From NCBI GenBank assembly GCA_036320915.1, contig JAXBDG010000001.1, forward strand, positions 4,052,001 to 4,116,000: 64,000 nt of DNA, given 5' to 3'. Positions 32,179 through 43,277 of the stretch are shown piece by piece. Positions within the stretch are counted from its first letter, which is position 1. Each line of letters begins with the position of its first letter. Both the position numbers and the translations under genes were made by a program. The notes under the pieces are model-generated. The model had not been told where the DNA came from and did not search any database. It saw only the letters and a program-made list of their open reading frames with translations. Source of the stretch: Linnemannia elongata (lineage: Eukaryota > Mortierellomycota > Mortierellomycetes > Mortierellales > Mortierellaceae).

Positions 32179-34304
32179 TCAGTAGTATTGCAGGGTACTG
32201 CCGTAGAAAACATCAATGGAGACCCTGCGCATCTGAAAGTCAAGATTCGGCCGGATCCTTGCTACAAGGGCCCCCAACTTTCTCCACTCAGAAGTTTCCC
32301 CCGGAACCGCAAACTCGATCCAGAACGACTGCAGCTTGGGTAAAGTCGTCAAACTCTCCTTGCGATGAGATGCAGACGCGCTGACTCCATAGTGATCATC
32401 CATCCATTCCAATAGGTCGACACCATGTCCAAGTTTGGCCAACTCTATCCCTACCTCCCGACCTCGTTCAACCAGCTTGGACTCTGCATTCGCTACCTCT
32501 GGAGGTATCAGCTCTTGGTACTTTCGACGGAGGTCCTTGCGGGCGCAACGAAGAACTAGCGGGTATGTCAGTCGGTTCCAGGTCGATGGCAGAGCTTTTG
32601 GGTTTAGCCAGGAGAGGTATGCTTCGCCCACCCGATAATAAGAGCCTGTCTGGATCGTGATGCGTTCCAGGTCCTGAAGTCGAGTCAGCAATGACAGCCC
32701 GCTCTTAAACATAAGATTCATGGACCAGCTCTTGAGATGCAACTCCTGTAACTGCGGGCACATTCTGCTCAGAAATCAAAAAACGATCAATGTATTTTCG
32801 CCAGCAATGCAGTCCGAGGTGCGATAGTTCACCGTCATATGAAGTGTTTTGAGACCGCGGCATGCCCAAATGTACTGCCGAGCTATGCCAGGGTCGTCTC
32901 TCCTGATAGGTTGGGTTGATCGTTCCGGGTATCTGGTGTATGTTCGCTTACGATCCCAAATATCCTCTAACTGCCCCTGAACATCGTTCAAATCCATGTC
33001 CTCGATGTAGTAGATCGCAGTGGGGGCTCGGAGATGGACTAGGTGCTCGAACGTGCAGAGGATCTCGCGCAGAGGAATTCCATGCGTATAGAAGGCTTTC
33101 GACCGTATTGGCAAGAGGTTTAATGTCGTGACCCTGTTAGTTACTGCTCTCATGGGGGTTAAAAGGACTGGGTCAATCTGTTGGTCCGTGATGTTGCACT
33201 CCTTCATGTGTGGAAAGGTGTCGAGGATGGAGATAGCCTCAGGAATGCTTAGTCCATAACCACTATCGCGAAAAGTCGACAGGTGAAATCTCTTGAGGTT
33301 GGGGCAGTGTTGTCCGGCAAGACGGATGATGAGCGCGGTGTAGTTGAGACTGTTGGCACGTTGGCCATCGAAAAAGGTTGCCGTCTCTCCCGGTCGCACC
33401 AGAAGTTTGCATCTCGCAAGCACCAGTTTCGAAAGATGAGGGCTTGCTTCAAGAATGGCCCTCAGAGCAGGCAGAGAGATGGTCAGGTTGTGCAGACTGC
33501 ACTTTCGGAGTCGGGTCATTGTTTTCTGCACGTTGGATTTGTTAATAATGGAGAATTCCACCTGGGATGTTATCGCAACGTCCTGATTGGCTACTCGGTG
33601 AGGCGACTGGTAAACGTAAATTGGCAGCGTATGTCGGTTTGACGGATAGTTCCTCGAGGTTGGGGCATGCTTTGAGGATGGTAAACAGGTGAATGATGTC
33701 CCACTGCACGAGAAAATCGATTGTGAGAGTCGACAGGGTAATAAGGACGGGCAGCTGAGGTAATTGGATAGCAAAGTTCTCGAGGATTCCTTCTCGCAGC
33801 TCGCAGGTGGATGGTACGCAGTCTTGGGTGCCGTCCTCGGTCGTTATGGTCCTGAATGATGCTGGATAGCACGCCCATCATTGTTGCCCAGGAGCTGAGC
33901 CATTGCTCGGAAGCCCCTGTTACTGGAGTGGAACTGTCGACCTTGATGATGAGGTTATTGGCGGAGGAAATTCGCTCCACGATGGTCCGTTTCATCATGT
34001 CGATGTCGTCGTTGTCGTTGTCGTTGTAGCTGGAGGTTAGGTGAAAAATCCAATTGTAGTTGACAGGGGTGACGGTCTTACAGACGGCATACCACTGCTT
34101 ACAGACCAGTTTCAGTGCTCTTTGCCTGCTTTCTAGGCTGAGGAAGGAAAGAATATTTTCGAGGATCTCTGGGATACTGAGTGCGAGTTGTTGTGAGGTT
34201 GGAAATTGCGTGGGTATGTCGTTGGAGCCATTCTTAACGTTTGGGTGTTTCTTTGAGGTAAACAACGAACGTATCAGGAATGGTTGTTTGTGTGTTGGAG
34301 TCAT
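32179..34304 (-). pseudogene. F-box / LRR pseudogene, paralogue of the 36-kb gene
   Basis: The order of conserved blocks matches the neighbouring gene at 34876-36853: F-box (LSIPEILENILSFLSLESRQ, LVCKQWYAVCK), then RDSGYGLSIPEA, PIRSKAFYTHGIPLREIL, HLRAPTAIYYIEDMDLNDV, ARQYIWACRGLKTLHM, CPQLQELHLKSWSMNL and a C-terminal PKLQSFWIEF block. At least three lesions break it. An exact 7-bp tandem duplication (CTCGCAG twice, 33793-33806) shifts frame. A second shift lies near 33610-33640. An in-frame TGA (complement of 32776-32778) stands where the paralogue has Gly. The start would be the ATG at 34304. Each lesion is small and the sequence is otherwise well preserved, so inactivation is recent, or some lesions are sequencing errors. 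Confidence 0.85.
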
Positions 34305-34716
34305 TGAGTATGTTTTATATACTTGACAGGAGAGTCGAATGTAAAAGTGAGGGAATGAGTAAACGCCTAGCGATGGCAGAAGTTGATGCAAGTGGGTACA
34401 AGTGCGGATATTGTGGTGACAGTTGGTGATGAGTGTAAGAGGGAGAAGCGGTAAGGTGGAAGTGGAGAAAAACAAAAACGAGTGGACATAGCTTACAAAA
34501 GGTCAAAGATAAGTCGTGTCACACCCCTGTATCATATTCATTCCATCAAAAATCAGCTGCGCAAACTGAGGGAAGGATGCACAGGTGTCACAATCGACTC
34601 TTGCACGGTTACCGTCGACTTTCCTTTCGCTTTCTTTGACCCTCCATAGAATTAATTGAGTCAAATATTTTTTATCTTTATTTTAACGCCGCACTTTTGC
34701 GAATACAGTACTTGTT
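34305..34716. other. intergenic, upstream of the F-box pseudogene
   Basis: CT-rich on the minus strand (34340-34480), as expected for its former promoter. Nothing else seen. Confidence 0.45.
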
Positions 34717-34875
34717 TCAATAATGCCGTAAGGTCATGTTGTAATAGTTGTCCAAGGGTGGTCGAAGCAATTGAAAATCGACTTTCGGGCGCATCTTGCG
34801 CATCCACTCCTCCATCTTTGCAGCCTTTGGGAGCGATGCATCAATGTCTTGACTGGGAGTCTCGATCCAGAACGA

Positions 34876-36853
34876 CTACAGTTTTGGCAGAGTGAAAGGC
34901 ATCTCTTTGTGATCTGTGGGGGTGGTGGTATTGGTGATGGTGGTAGTAGTCGCCATCGTTGTCGTTGGCGGCTTCGCGACGCTATAATAATCCTCCATCC
35001 AATTGAACAAGTCATTAGCGTGTCCAAGGTTTTTCAAATCTACCCCCGTTTCCTGAGATATTTCAGCCCGCACTGATCCTATTGCTCCATCCTCTGACAG
35101 TGATGGAGAAATGCCTTTATAGAGTCTCTGAAGGTACTTGCGGGCTCGGCGGTGAAGAATTGGGTATACAAGGCATTTCCACGAAGTGGGTGCTGTTGGT
35201 CGCATCCAAAACAAGTCTTGTTTAAAAAAATCGATGTTGCCATCGGTCGCGAACCGCACGCGTTCCAGATCCTGTAGTCGTGTTAACAGGCATAGCCCTC
35301 CTTGTAGTGATAGATGCATCGTCCGCTGTTTGAGATACAGTTCCTGGAGCCTTGGACACACCCTGGTCAAAACCCCAAAGAGGACCAACGATGACTCGGT
35401 TGAGTTCGAATCGTAGTAACGGTGATCGATTGCTATGTGTAACGTCTTAAGTCCACGGCATGCCCAGATATATTGTCGGGCGGCAGGTTCCTTCTCCGAA
35501 ATGCAATGGCGACATTGCTGACTGGGAATAGCACTCTCGGGTCGGCCACGGCAGTTCTTTAGCACCTGGTTTCGCATATCAAACAAGTCCATATCCTCTA
35601 GATGGTAGACCACGGTAGGCGCCCGGAGATGAAGTAGATGTTCAAACGTAGAGAGAATCTCGCGTAGAGGGAAATCACGAGTTTGGAGGGAATTAGGATG
35701 TGTAGGCAAGAGATTCAGAGTCGTAATCCGGTTGACTATTATAGCCTGTACTAGACCCCAAAGTCCAATAACCCGATCGGTAAGGTTACACTGCTCCATG
35801 TGGGGAAATGTCTGGAGGAGAAGGAATATTTCTCGTGAACTCAGGCCATAATTATCAAAAAGGCCCATGGATAAATGGAAGGATTTGAGGTCGGGACAGT
35901 GGGCGCCGATAAGGCGGATAATGCTGTTGCCATGATCGTCGGCACTAACGGCCTGCCCTCCTTGTCGCACGAGATAGGAGCATCCGAAAAGGATGAGCCT
36001 GGAAAGTCGAGGGCTGGCTATCAGTACTGCTATGAGGGCTGGTTCAGTGACGACGATGTTGTAGAGGCAGCAGGTCCGGAGTCGAGTCAAGGTTGACAAA
36101 GCATGGGATCCATTGATGATATCGTGTTCTTGAAGGCTTGTGATTAGAAACGATTGAGGTGCAGTAAGATAGGTTGATCTTGTGGGTACGCTGGCGGCGT
36201 ATGTTGGCTTGACGGATATCTCTTCGAGCAGTGGGCATGCTCTGAGAATGGTAAACAGGTGAATAATGTCCCACTGCGCGACAATATCAATCCTGAGAGT
36301 CGCGAGGTTAGCGAGACGAGGCACTTGAGGCAACTGAAGGGCGAAATTCTCGAGGATGCCTTCTCGCAAATGTAGAGTGTGTAGCTTGGGGTGAACTCGC
36401 CTACGGTCGCACTCGAGAAGCAAAGTGGACAGCACCCCCATCATCTTTTCCCAGGAGACAAGTCGCTGCTGTGAAGTTGCTGCTGTTAGACTATCATTGT
36501 TGACTCTGATGTTGATATGATGCGCAGGAAAAAGCAGCTCCAGTTGGTCCTGGTCCTTGTTGGCGGTGTCTCCCTCATCGTTGTCGGTGTTACCGGGTGT
36601 CAAACGGAGGTGCCAATTGATGGAGACAGGAATGAGGTCCTTGCAGACAGCGTACCACTGCTTACAGACCAGTTGAGCAGTGTCAAGTTGGCTTCTTAGG
36701 CTGAGGAAAGATAGAATGAGCTTGAGGATTTCTGGGATGCTCAAGGTGATTCTCTGTAAAGAGATCGGTAATGGAGTTATGCTGTTGAGGGAGGTGCTTC
36801 CTTGGCTTTACATGGGTGAATGGGAAAAATCTGTTTTTGTTTGTTGATGCCAT
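34876..36853 (-). CDS. F-box / LRR protein with premature stop
   Basis: Exons 36853-36812 and 36753-34876, 639 residues. No ATG exists in frame between an upstream TAA and the F-box. A perfect 58-nt intron (GTAAAG ... CTCTTTACAG, phase 0) links an ATG exon (MASTNKNRFFPFTH) to RITLSIPEILKL. The F-box spans about 18-60 (LSFLSLRSQLDTAQLVCKQW). An irregular LRR solenoid follows with HLRAPTVVYHLEDMDLFD and ARQYIWACRGLKTLHIAID. The frame stops at TAG (34878-34876) right after FTLPKL. Past it the same frame continues SFWIETPSQD ... VDFQLL for 52 codons to a TGA at 34719-34717, matching the C-terminus of the pseudogene (PKLQSFWIEF ... LDFQM). So a Gln codon has probably become a stop. Whether the shortened protein works is unknown. 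Confidence 0.8.
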
Positions 36854-37987
36854 GGCTTTTATTTCTTGTCGTTACAAAAAAGGGAGATAAGGAGGTGGAG
36901 GTGTAGAGGAAGGTAGAGGTGGGGGTGCAGTTGAAGGAGAAGAGAGAAAGAAGAGAAAGAGGAAAGTGGGGAAAAGGCCTTTGTGTATTTTAAAGAACAG
37001 GTGGTGCATTTTTGGATCTGTTTTCGTGTGTGACGAGGAAGGAAAGAGGATGGGGATGGAGGAGAGTAAGGAAGAAAAGAGGAATAAAGCGACAAAGGGA
37101 TAATGGTGTTGTTAGAAAATAAGAAGGCAAACCACCTTGGGACCAGGCACTTCATAGATATTGATACCCTTTCTCTCAATCCAAGAATGGTCGACGATCA
37201 ATAGATGGTCCATACTCACCCATCCAGGCGCCATCACAGATCACCTCGCTGTGTGCCCGATCAGTGATATCTTTGACCAGAATTTTTTAAAAAAAAATGG
37301 TCGTAGTTGAATAACCAACTCTCTCTCTCTCTCTCCCCTGGCGACTCGAATACATTCCTTCGGTGAAGCCAATCTTGATAAAAGAAAAATGAGAGAAGGA
37401 TGAACAAACAGAGAAACAATCTTCCCCAGATACAAATAGTGATAGAAAAGAAAGGCGAGGGAGAAGCAAGTGAGTAGAGATGGAAGGGGTGATGGATTCG
37501 ATCAAAGGGTCGCGCAGGTCCTTTGGTTTTTGGTACAGGAGATGAAAGGCCAAAGAAGATTAAGGACATCCAGGTCGGGCACATGCAAATAGAGAACAAC
37601 GTGAATGTGGCAGGAAATGTCAGTTGGGATAGGGATGTTACTCTACTTTTTTCATTTTTTGTATGACAGACGGGACGACGGGACGACGACCAGTGTCGTC
37701 CTCAGGCCAGGGTAGACTCGGACTTGCACAACGCTGAATTTCAATGGTCCTTCTTTTGGCAACAACGTAAACGTGTTCAAACTTCCTTCGCTCTACTCCT
37801 TCTCTTCCTTTTTTCCCTTCAATCATACCACTGAACAACTTAAGCTGGTCTTCATCATCGTCAAAGGAGAACACCCATCAGGAACAACAAGAAAGCAAGG
37901 ACAACTCTAAGCATTGCTCTTTATTTCATCTCGATTCACTTTTCTCACGCGAGCTCCTACATCAACAACGCCTTATATACGCACACC
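36854..37987. promoter_or_regulatory. divergent region, F-box gene / SVP26
   Basis: About 1.1 kb. 36860-37100 is CT-rich on the minus strand (F-box promoter side). 37900-37987 is the SVP26 leader. A coding-like minus-strand patch at about 37141-37290 is discussed among the findings; I do not call a gene. Confidence 0.5.
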
Positions 37988-39632
37988 ATGCCAGCAGGTG
38001 TAACGCTCTCACTGATCTCTTACATCGGCACCGCGATCGCCTTTGTCTTTGCAACACTTTCCCTCGGTAAGCAGGCAGCCAACAAAAACTCAGGAGGGAC
38101 ATACGCATTCACTTCTCTCTTTCTGATGAAGTAGAGAACGATGGACATCATGAGTGAACTCGAGAACAAACCTCCAACTAATCAGTTTTCACCACCTTCC
38201 ACTCTCTCTTGGTTCTCTTTCTCTCGGGCACGCGGGACTCAATTCCTTGTTCTTCGTGATAGCATGTGGTCTCTACTATCTGGCGGAATTGGTGGAAGAA
38301 TACACGGTGCTGACTAAGAAGATCATCAAAGGCTTGACACTGGTACGTGCAAGGACGCGACAGACCTTACATCAACGTGAACCAGGATATCTACCAGGAA
38401 TAAGACATAGCCGACTACTTACAACCAGGAGACTACTTTGCTAAAGAACACGCAGCACGAAGATACAACCAACAAAAATTGGTACGAACTGGCAAGAACA
38501 AGGACATGATGTCCAGAGTCACACAGCGACGGAACGCAACAAGCGCCTACTTCATTGGATCCCAACAGGAAAGAGAAGAAAAGGGTGTTAAAAGGCACCC
38601 AGCAAGTGCATGCTACAAACTCGTTGCTCAATGGATACCTACAGGAAACAAGAAAAAGATCTGGAGACATGTAACAGAGAAAAACGGTTCTGATTTATGT
38701 TCTCTCTTTACCTCGTCTCGCCAATAGGGTGTCGTGGGACTGCACTTGATGCTGTGGATAGTGGATGGGCTCCCATTCACAAAGATCTTGTTCTCGCTGG
38801 CTTGTCATGCGGTCTACAGCACCAACCTCAGCAACTTTCCCTACATCAGTCTTGTTAGCATTCCCTTCTTGTCCAGCGTCGGTAAGCAAAGTTCTCACAC
38901 AATCCCAATACGTCGTAGTGCCTGTGTGAAAACGGTGGTGTGAAAATAGCAGCCAAGCCCATACCAGGACCTAACGACGATATGACGTTATTTTTTCTTT
39001 TGACCATAGTCCTAGTGCTAGTGGACCACTTTATGTGGTTCAAATACTTTGCCAACAAGTACTACAGCTTCATGAGCATCGCCAGCTTCTTTGGGATCTG
39101 CGTCTGGATGGTGCCTTTCACTTACTTTATCTCCCTGAGCGCCAACGATAACGCCCTCCCAAGTTTCGACCAAAACCAGCAAGACAACAAACAAAAGAAG
39201 GCAGGAATCTTGAAGACTCTCTTTGGTGCCATTCTCAACAAGAAGGATTCTTCGATACCCACACTGGTCGAAACGCCAAAGTACACAGGATTCGGAAGCA
39301 GCTCATTGGGATCTTCGACGCATATGCACCAGAATCAGCACTTGGCAACACCAACACCTATGGCAGGAGCACCTTCGTCGAGGCCCTCGTCACCCTATAC
39401 GTTCAACCCAGAAAAAAACTACAACCAGCCCGAATACATCTCGCGCCCAAGTAGCAGTAACAGCAATCACAGCAACTTTGGGAAGCCACGTCAACAGACC
39501 TATCAGGGAAACAACAACAGCAGCAACACTAACAGCCCCATGAACAGTTACACCGGCGGTGGCGGTCAAACATATGCAAGCAGCAGTTCTGTGTACACTC
39601 ATTCGAGTTCGACCGTTGGCAATCGCTTCTGA
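37988..39632 (+). CDS. SVP26: SVP26 / TEX261-family ER-Golgi membrane protein
   Basis: Four exons: 37988-38066, 38263-38342, 38728-38881 and 39010-39632, 311 residues, phases consistent. Svp26/TEX261 are multi-pass proteins of early Golgi/COPII vesicles that help export of certain glycosyltransferases. Seen: an N-terminal hydrophobic helix (LISYIGTAIAFVFATLSLAC), the family block GLYYLAELVEEYTVLTKKII across exons 1-2, GVVGLHLMLWIVDG and FPYISLVSIPFLSS in exon 3, and DHFMWFKYFANKYY then GICVWMVPFTYFISLSA in exon 4. That gives four membrane segments. After the conserved core there is an extra ~135-residue Ser/Asn/Gly-rich cytoplasmic tail not present in the short yeast and animal proteins. The second intron is 385 nt; the others are about 130-200 nt. 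Confidence 0.9.
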
Positions 39633-39791
39633 GTGTGAGGATGCGCGCAACAAGACAACCATAGCAATACATACAATAGCCAACTTTCACTTGCATCTAG
39701 CCCAAACACCCAAAAAAAAATAAACAAAAGTTGTGATTTATTCTCAAACGCAAAGAATGGTCGCAGGGCACAGGACATGAACTAAACTAGT

Positions 39792-40580
39792 TTACAGCTT
39801 GCTCTTGAAGAATCCCATCTTTTCCTGCGTTTCCTTCATGATGGCATCGAGTTTAACACCGAGCATGATGGCACCCTTGACCTTGAACCGTCCCGTCATG
39901 AACGCCTTCTGAGCCGTGATCTTGCCCATGAACAGGTCCATAAAGTCCTTGTCCTTGCACTCAACCGTCAAATCAGCCTTGAGCCCATCAATCTTGCCCT
40001 TCTTGATTGTTGGAGGCATATTCTTCATATCCATCGTCCAAGTGGCGACCTGACCCGAAGCGTTCTTGACCTTGATCAAGTACACCCCCCTCGTCTTAGC
40101 CACAAACTCCTTCTTCTCGGCATCGGTCATGACGTTGAGGTACTCTGCAATCTGAAGGATCAGGTAGCTGGTCTCGAAGCCATCATAGTGCAATTCGGAC
40201 TCCTTTCCTGGTGCAGGACCCATTCCCAAAGACCGGAAGATGAGATCGAGTTTCATGGCGACCATCAGAGGACCCTTGAGGACGACTCTGTCAGAGAGGA
40301 ATGCCTTGGCGCCAGAGAGTTCCCCGGTGGCGAGAGAGACCAGGTCGTCGTCCGAGAGGTAAAGCGTGACGTCGGGGTTGGTGGGTGCGGGGCCTGGTTG
40401 AACGAGTCCTTGCTTCTTGACCTCGGCGTTCCAAATCTTGACGTCGCCTGCGGGGTTCTTGAGATGAAACTCGAATATGCCGTTGACTTGTTTGACGAGT
40501 TCCTGGCGTTCTCTGGCAGGGAATGTGTCGAGGGCTTCGTTGAGACGGGTAAAGATCTCGTCGCTCTTGAATGCTGACAT
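39792..40580 (-). CDS. tandem SCP2-domain peroxisomal protein
   Basis: Single exon, 262 residues from MSAFKSDEIF. Two SCP2 (sterol carrier protein 2) lipid-binding domains lie back to back: about 10-120 (VNGIFEFHLKNPAGDVKIWN, VTLYLSDDDLVSLATGELSG, LKGPLMVAMKLD) and about 150-258 (GVYLIKVKNASGQVATWTMD, LTVECKDKDFMDLFMGKITA, FKVKGAIMLGVKLD). The protein ends in SKL, a canonical PTS1, so it should be imported into peroxisomes. SCP2 domains bind fatty acyl-CoA and sterols; here they may feed beta-oxidation. A stand-alone tandem SCP2 is less usual than a single domain or a thiolase fusion. The two halves are clearly diverged, so the duplication is old. The leader is CT-rich. Confidence 0.9.
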   Translation of the reverse strand: MSAFKSDEIFTRLNEALDTFPARERQELVKQVNGIFEFHLKNPAGDVKIWNAEVKKQGLVQPGPAPTNPDVTLYLSDDDLVSLATGELSGAKAFLSDRVVLKGPLMVAMKLDLIFRSLGMGPAPGKESELHYDGFETSYLILQIAEYLNVMTDAEKKEFVAKTRGVYLIKVKNASGQVATWTMDMKNMPPTIKKGKIDGLKADLTVECKDKDFMDLFMGKITAQKAFMTGRFKVKGAIMLGVKLDAIMKETQEKMGFFKSKL

Positions 40581-41282
40581 GGTTCGGTTGTTGTTGTCGT
40601 GGAGGTTGTATTGGTGATGTTTTGTGGAGTAAAATAAAGAGGAAAGGAAAAAAGGAGGCAAAGAAAGCAAGAGGCAAACAAAAAAAAGGTGGGGAGGATT
40701 GAGACAGAACGGTCATCTTTATGCATACCGGCCGAGCCGGATGGGGTAAGAGACATGGTTCGAACGAGGGAATGCATGAGATAATAACCTAGTTGACAAG
40801 AAGTGGGGGAGATTGTGTTCTCTTGATCGGGACAAGTGGGGTGTCAACCTTGGCGTTTGGGCCTCACCCATCTCTCTGTATCTGTTGTGATGGCGTGTTT
40901 TGTTTGTGGAGGGAGAACGCAGAAGAGAAAAATAGCATGATAGGGGAACGTGCACCGCGGCTGAATCTCCGAGAGAGCATTGTTGAGAAAGCGAACATAT
41001 AAAAGTAGAAAATGGGGGAAAAGCAGACAAAACAACAAAAGTGCGCGTGTTGCCTGTCAAAGTGGCATTTTGGTGCCCAGTCGGGGTAAGCAGTCATTGT
41101 ACTCGCTATGTGCGCGTCTCTATCAATTAACACATAATCTATGTGTTAACCACAGGACGATGACCAGTAAAATAGCAGTCATATTTCATAAATTGATTTG
41201 ATTTTTCAAAACCCCATGATGACTGCGCAGTTATTTTGAGGTAAGCTATACAGTTGCAAATAATTATCAGTCACAAGATCAG
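40581..41282. other. intergenic, SCP2 gene promoter to U1 gene
   Basis: About 700 bp. The first 200 bp are CT-rich on the minus strand (SCP2 leader). The stretch before 41283 should hold the snRNA promoter's upstream element, which I cannot delimit. Confidence 0.5.
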
Positions 41283-41290
41283 TATAAAAG
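41283..41290 (+). promoter_or_regulatory. TATA box of U1 snRNA gene
   Basis: TATAAAAG at 34 to 27 bases before the first U1 nucleotide; the correct distance for directing initiation at 41317. Confidence 0.75.
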
Positions 41291-41316
41291 TAAGGGGTGA
41301 GCGATAGAGAAACAGC

Positions 41317-41480
41317 ATACTTACCTGGCTGGATTCACCTCTGATCAACAAGGGAGGGGAATCTGGGAGGAGTGTCTGCATTGCACAGCGCGGATGTTCT
41401 TCCCAGTGAATGTCCTTCGGGACATCTCAACAGCTTAATTTTTACATCGGGTCTCGTGTCTCTTCGGGGATGTGGGACCT
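41317..41480 (+). ncRNA. U1: U1 spliceosomal snRNA
   Basis: The RNA starts ATACTTACCTGG, the universal U1 5' end that pairs with 5' splice sites (it complements the GTAAG donors seen in this window). Stem-loop I carries GATCAACAAGG, the U1-70K loop. Stem-loop II carries ATTGCAC, the U1A loop, in the context CATTGCACAGCGCGGATG. Stem-loop III is a perfect hairpin ATGTCC-TTCG-GGACAT (41410-41425). An Sm site AATTTTT follows at 41437-41443. Stem-loop IV is a 13-bp stem with a TTCG loop (41450-41479). The total of about 164 nt equals the usual U1 length. Every structural element of U1 is present in order, so the gene looks intact. The 3' end is placed at the base of stem IV. Confidence 0.95.
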
Positions 41481-42045
41481 TATTCTCATTTTCAATTCAC
41501 AATTCATCTCTCTTCTATTTCTCGCTTTGCCTAATGTCGTCTCGCCATATACCCACCTCCAGAGTGTCGGTGTTGTGTATGCGCTGGAAAGTAAAAGAAA
41601 GCGAAAGAACGAAGTTTTAATTCGCGCTTGCTCTGTCAGGTTGGTACCGTTTGGCTCAAAAGCGTCACTATTCTTGCATTCTTCAGAGAGATACGATCCA
41701 TTCCATTGAGTGGATGGATAGTCCTGCTCTCGACTTCTCAAGCAGACCCTGACAACAAGAGAAAGAGAGGGTGATGTAGAGGTTATGAATGAGACCAGCA
41801 GCTGTCCTTGAGTTGGAACGAATGTAATGTGGAGGGGTCGCCGCCACAAGAGTCCTGAAGGCTGCACAACCTCCCGTTATCACCACTTGGTGTTGAGGGG
41901 TGTATTCAAAGAAGTGAGCAAATGGGTGCGAATATTCGAGCCCCGATGGCGTACATGCAGCTCAGGCGATCCACTTGTCTACATTTCAACGAAGTGTTCG
42001 TTGCGATGTTGATTTTTGATCGTTTGTATTATATATTTTTCTGTT
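41481..42045. other. intergenic downstream of U1
   Basis: About 560 bp; no coding or RNA signal recognised. Confidence 0.4.
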
Positions 42046-42763
42046 CTACTCCTGGAGTTGATACCAGCGGATCCTGGTCTCAGTCTTCTTATCCCACGAT
42101 TCTGTAGACTCCTCAAAAGCCTTGATGCCGATATCCCCACCAAATTGTTGTTGCATGATTTTAAACACGACTGATTCTTCAATCATTTGATTGCCACGAC
42201 GGACACCACGAAACTCTGAGAAATGTGAGATATGTTGTACACATGGATGTTTAGCGATCAGCGTGTTCCAGTTAACCCAAATATTTTCAACATGGAGTGG
42301 TATAGGCTCCTCAAAGTCCGAGATATGACCCTGTCGACACGGAAGGCACATCCGAATGGTCCAGTTTGGATCAAACCTGTCGCCTACATACTTGATCGCG
42401 TCTGTGGATCGTCTCGGGAGCAGGACGGGGATAGGAAGGGGGCAGCTTGTAGAGTTTGTGGGCATTGTATCTGGTTAGACCAAAGCACTTTTCGCAGACG
42501 TGAAGACTTGATGCACACATGAATATCATGTAGCTGCTCTCGACCCTGGGGATACACATTAGCGGTCGCAATTGTGCCTTGGATCCATGAGCAGCATGAA
42601 ACATCCGGGGCCAGACCTTTAATGAGGATACGATCTCGCTCAAGTTCTTATCGACCATCGACATCCGTGAGAGTTGAGACGGGTATAGGTGACTGAGAAT
42701 TTTCTCCCAGACCTCGATCGGAAGGCCGTTACTTGAGCTCATTATTGGACTGTTCGAGGACAC
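42046..42763 (-). pseudogene. short F-box protein gene with a frameshift
   Basis: The first frame (42763 down to about 42371) reads GLPIEVWEKILSHLYPSQLS, then VDKNLSEIVSSLKVWPRMFH and SYMIFMCASSLHVCEKCFGL. It runs out after APETIHRR. Homology to the paralogue at 46758-47312 continues one base off: DAIKYVGDRFDPNWTIRMCL, ending ETRIRWYQLQE at 42046. No usable intron joins the frames; the only GT...AG option is about 25 nt. So this is one gene with a single frameshift near 42390-42420, either a pseudogene or a base-calling error. If repaired it would be about 240 residues: an F-box followed by a Cys-containing domain (MCASSLHVCEKC and MCLPC pairs, possibly metal-binding). Confidence 0.7.
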
Positions 42764-42904
42764 AAGAGTCTTCTAAGGCAAAAAAAAATAGAATGGACGG
42801 TATAAGGCTAAGTTAAACTCATAGTGACCCCTTTCACATTATAAAGATGTAACGATGGAACAGACCAAATTACCATATGAGCGTGGTTGTGTATGATGAT
42901 GAAC

Positions 42905-42950
<46 letters not shown>

Positions 42951-43159
42951 TTCTTGGGTGGGAGGTAGCTCTCGCTATTTTATGCATCAACTTTTCATTC
43001 ATTTTCATTCAACATTCCCGTTCCGTTCTATACTGCATACCAACCCCTTTTTCTTCACCCACCCTATCTCGTTTGCACCCTCCACTTTTCATTGCAACAC
43101 ATGCTATCGCTCATGCCCCCTTTTTTATCGCTCCACCTCCATTCCTATTTCCTAAGATA
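42764..43159. repeat. intergenic with A38 tract
   Basis: A run of 38 A at 42908-42945, followed by pyrimidine-rich sequence. No gene recognised. Confidence 0.7.
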
Positions 43160-43277
43160 CTGGCTCGTGGCAGCCAAGCGTTCATAGTGGCGTTGCTTTT
43201 TGATCCTTCGATTTTGGCTCTTTCAATCCTTGCTTCATTAGAATTCAAGGTCGCGTTGTCGATGCTTTTCTTGACTC
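43160..43277 (-). repeat. dispersed repeat copy 6
   Basis: Reverse complement of the family: CTGGCTCGTGGCAGCCAAGC at its left, TTGCTTCATTAGAATTCAAGG in the middle and GATGCTTTTCTTGACTCA at the right. It lies downstream of gene C in that gene's orientation. Confidence 0.85.

Noticed and set aside
36744..36746. TTG as start of the 36-kb F-box gene
   Set aside because: A perfect 58-nt phase-0 intron connects an ATG exon at 36853; a non-ATG start is unnecessary.
40750..40775. GGTTCGAAC resembling a tRNA T-arm
   Set aside because: No acceptor, D or anticodon stems can be formed around it.
42371..42465. Intron joining the two frames of the short F-box gene
   Set aside because: The only GT...AG pair is about 25 nt apart, too short; a frameshift explains it better.
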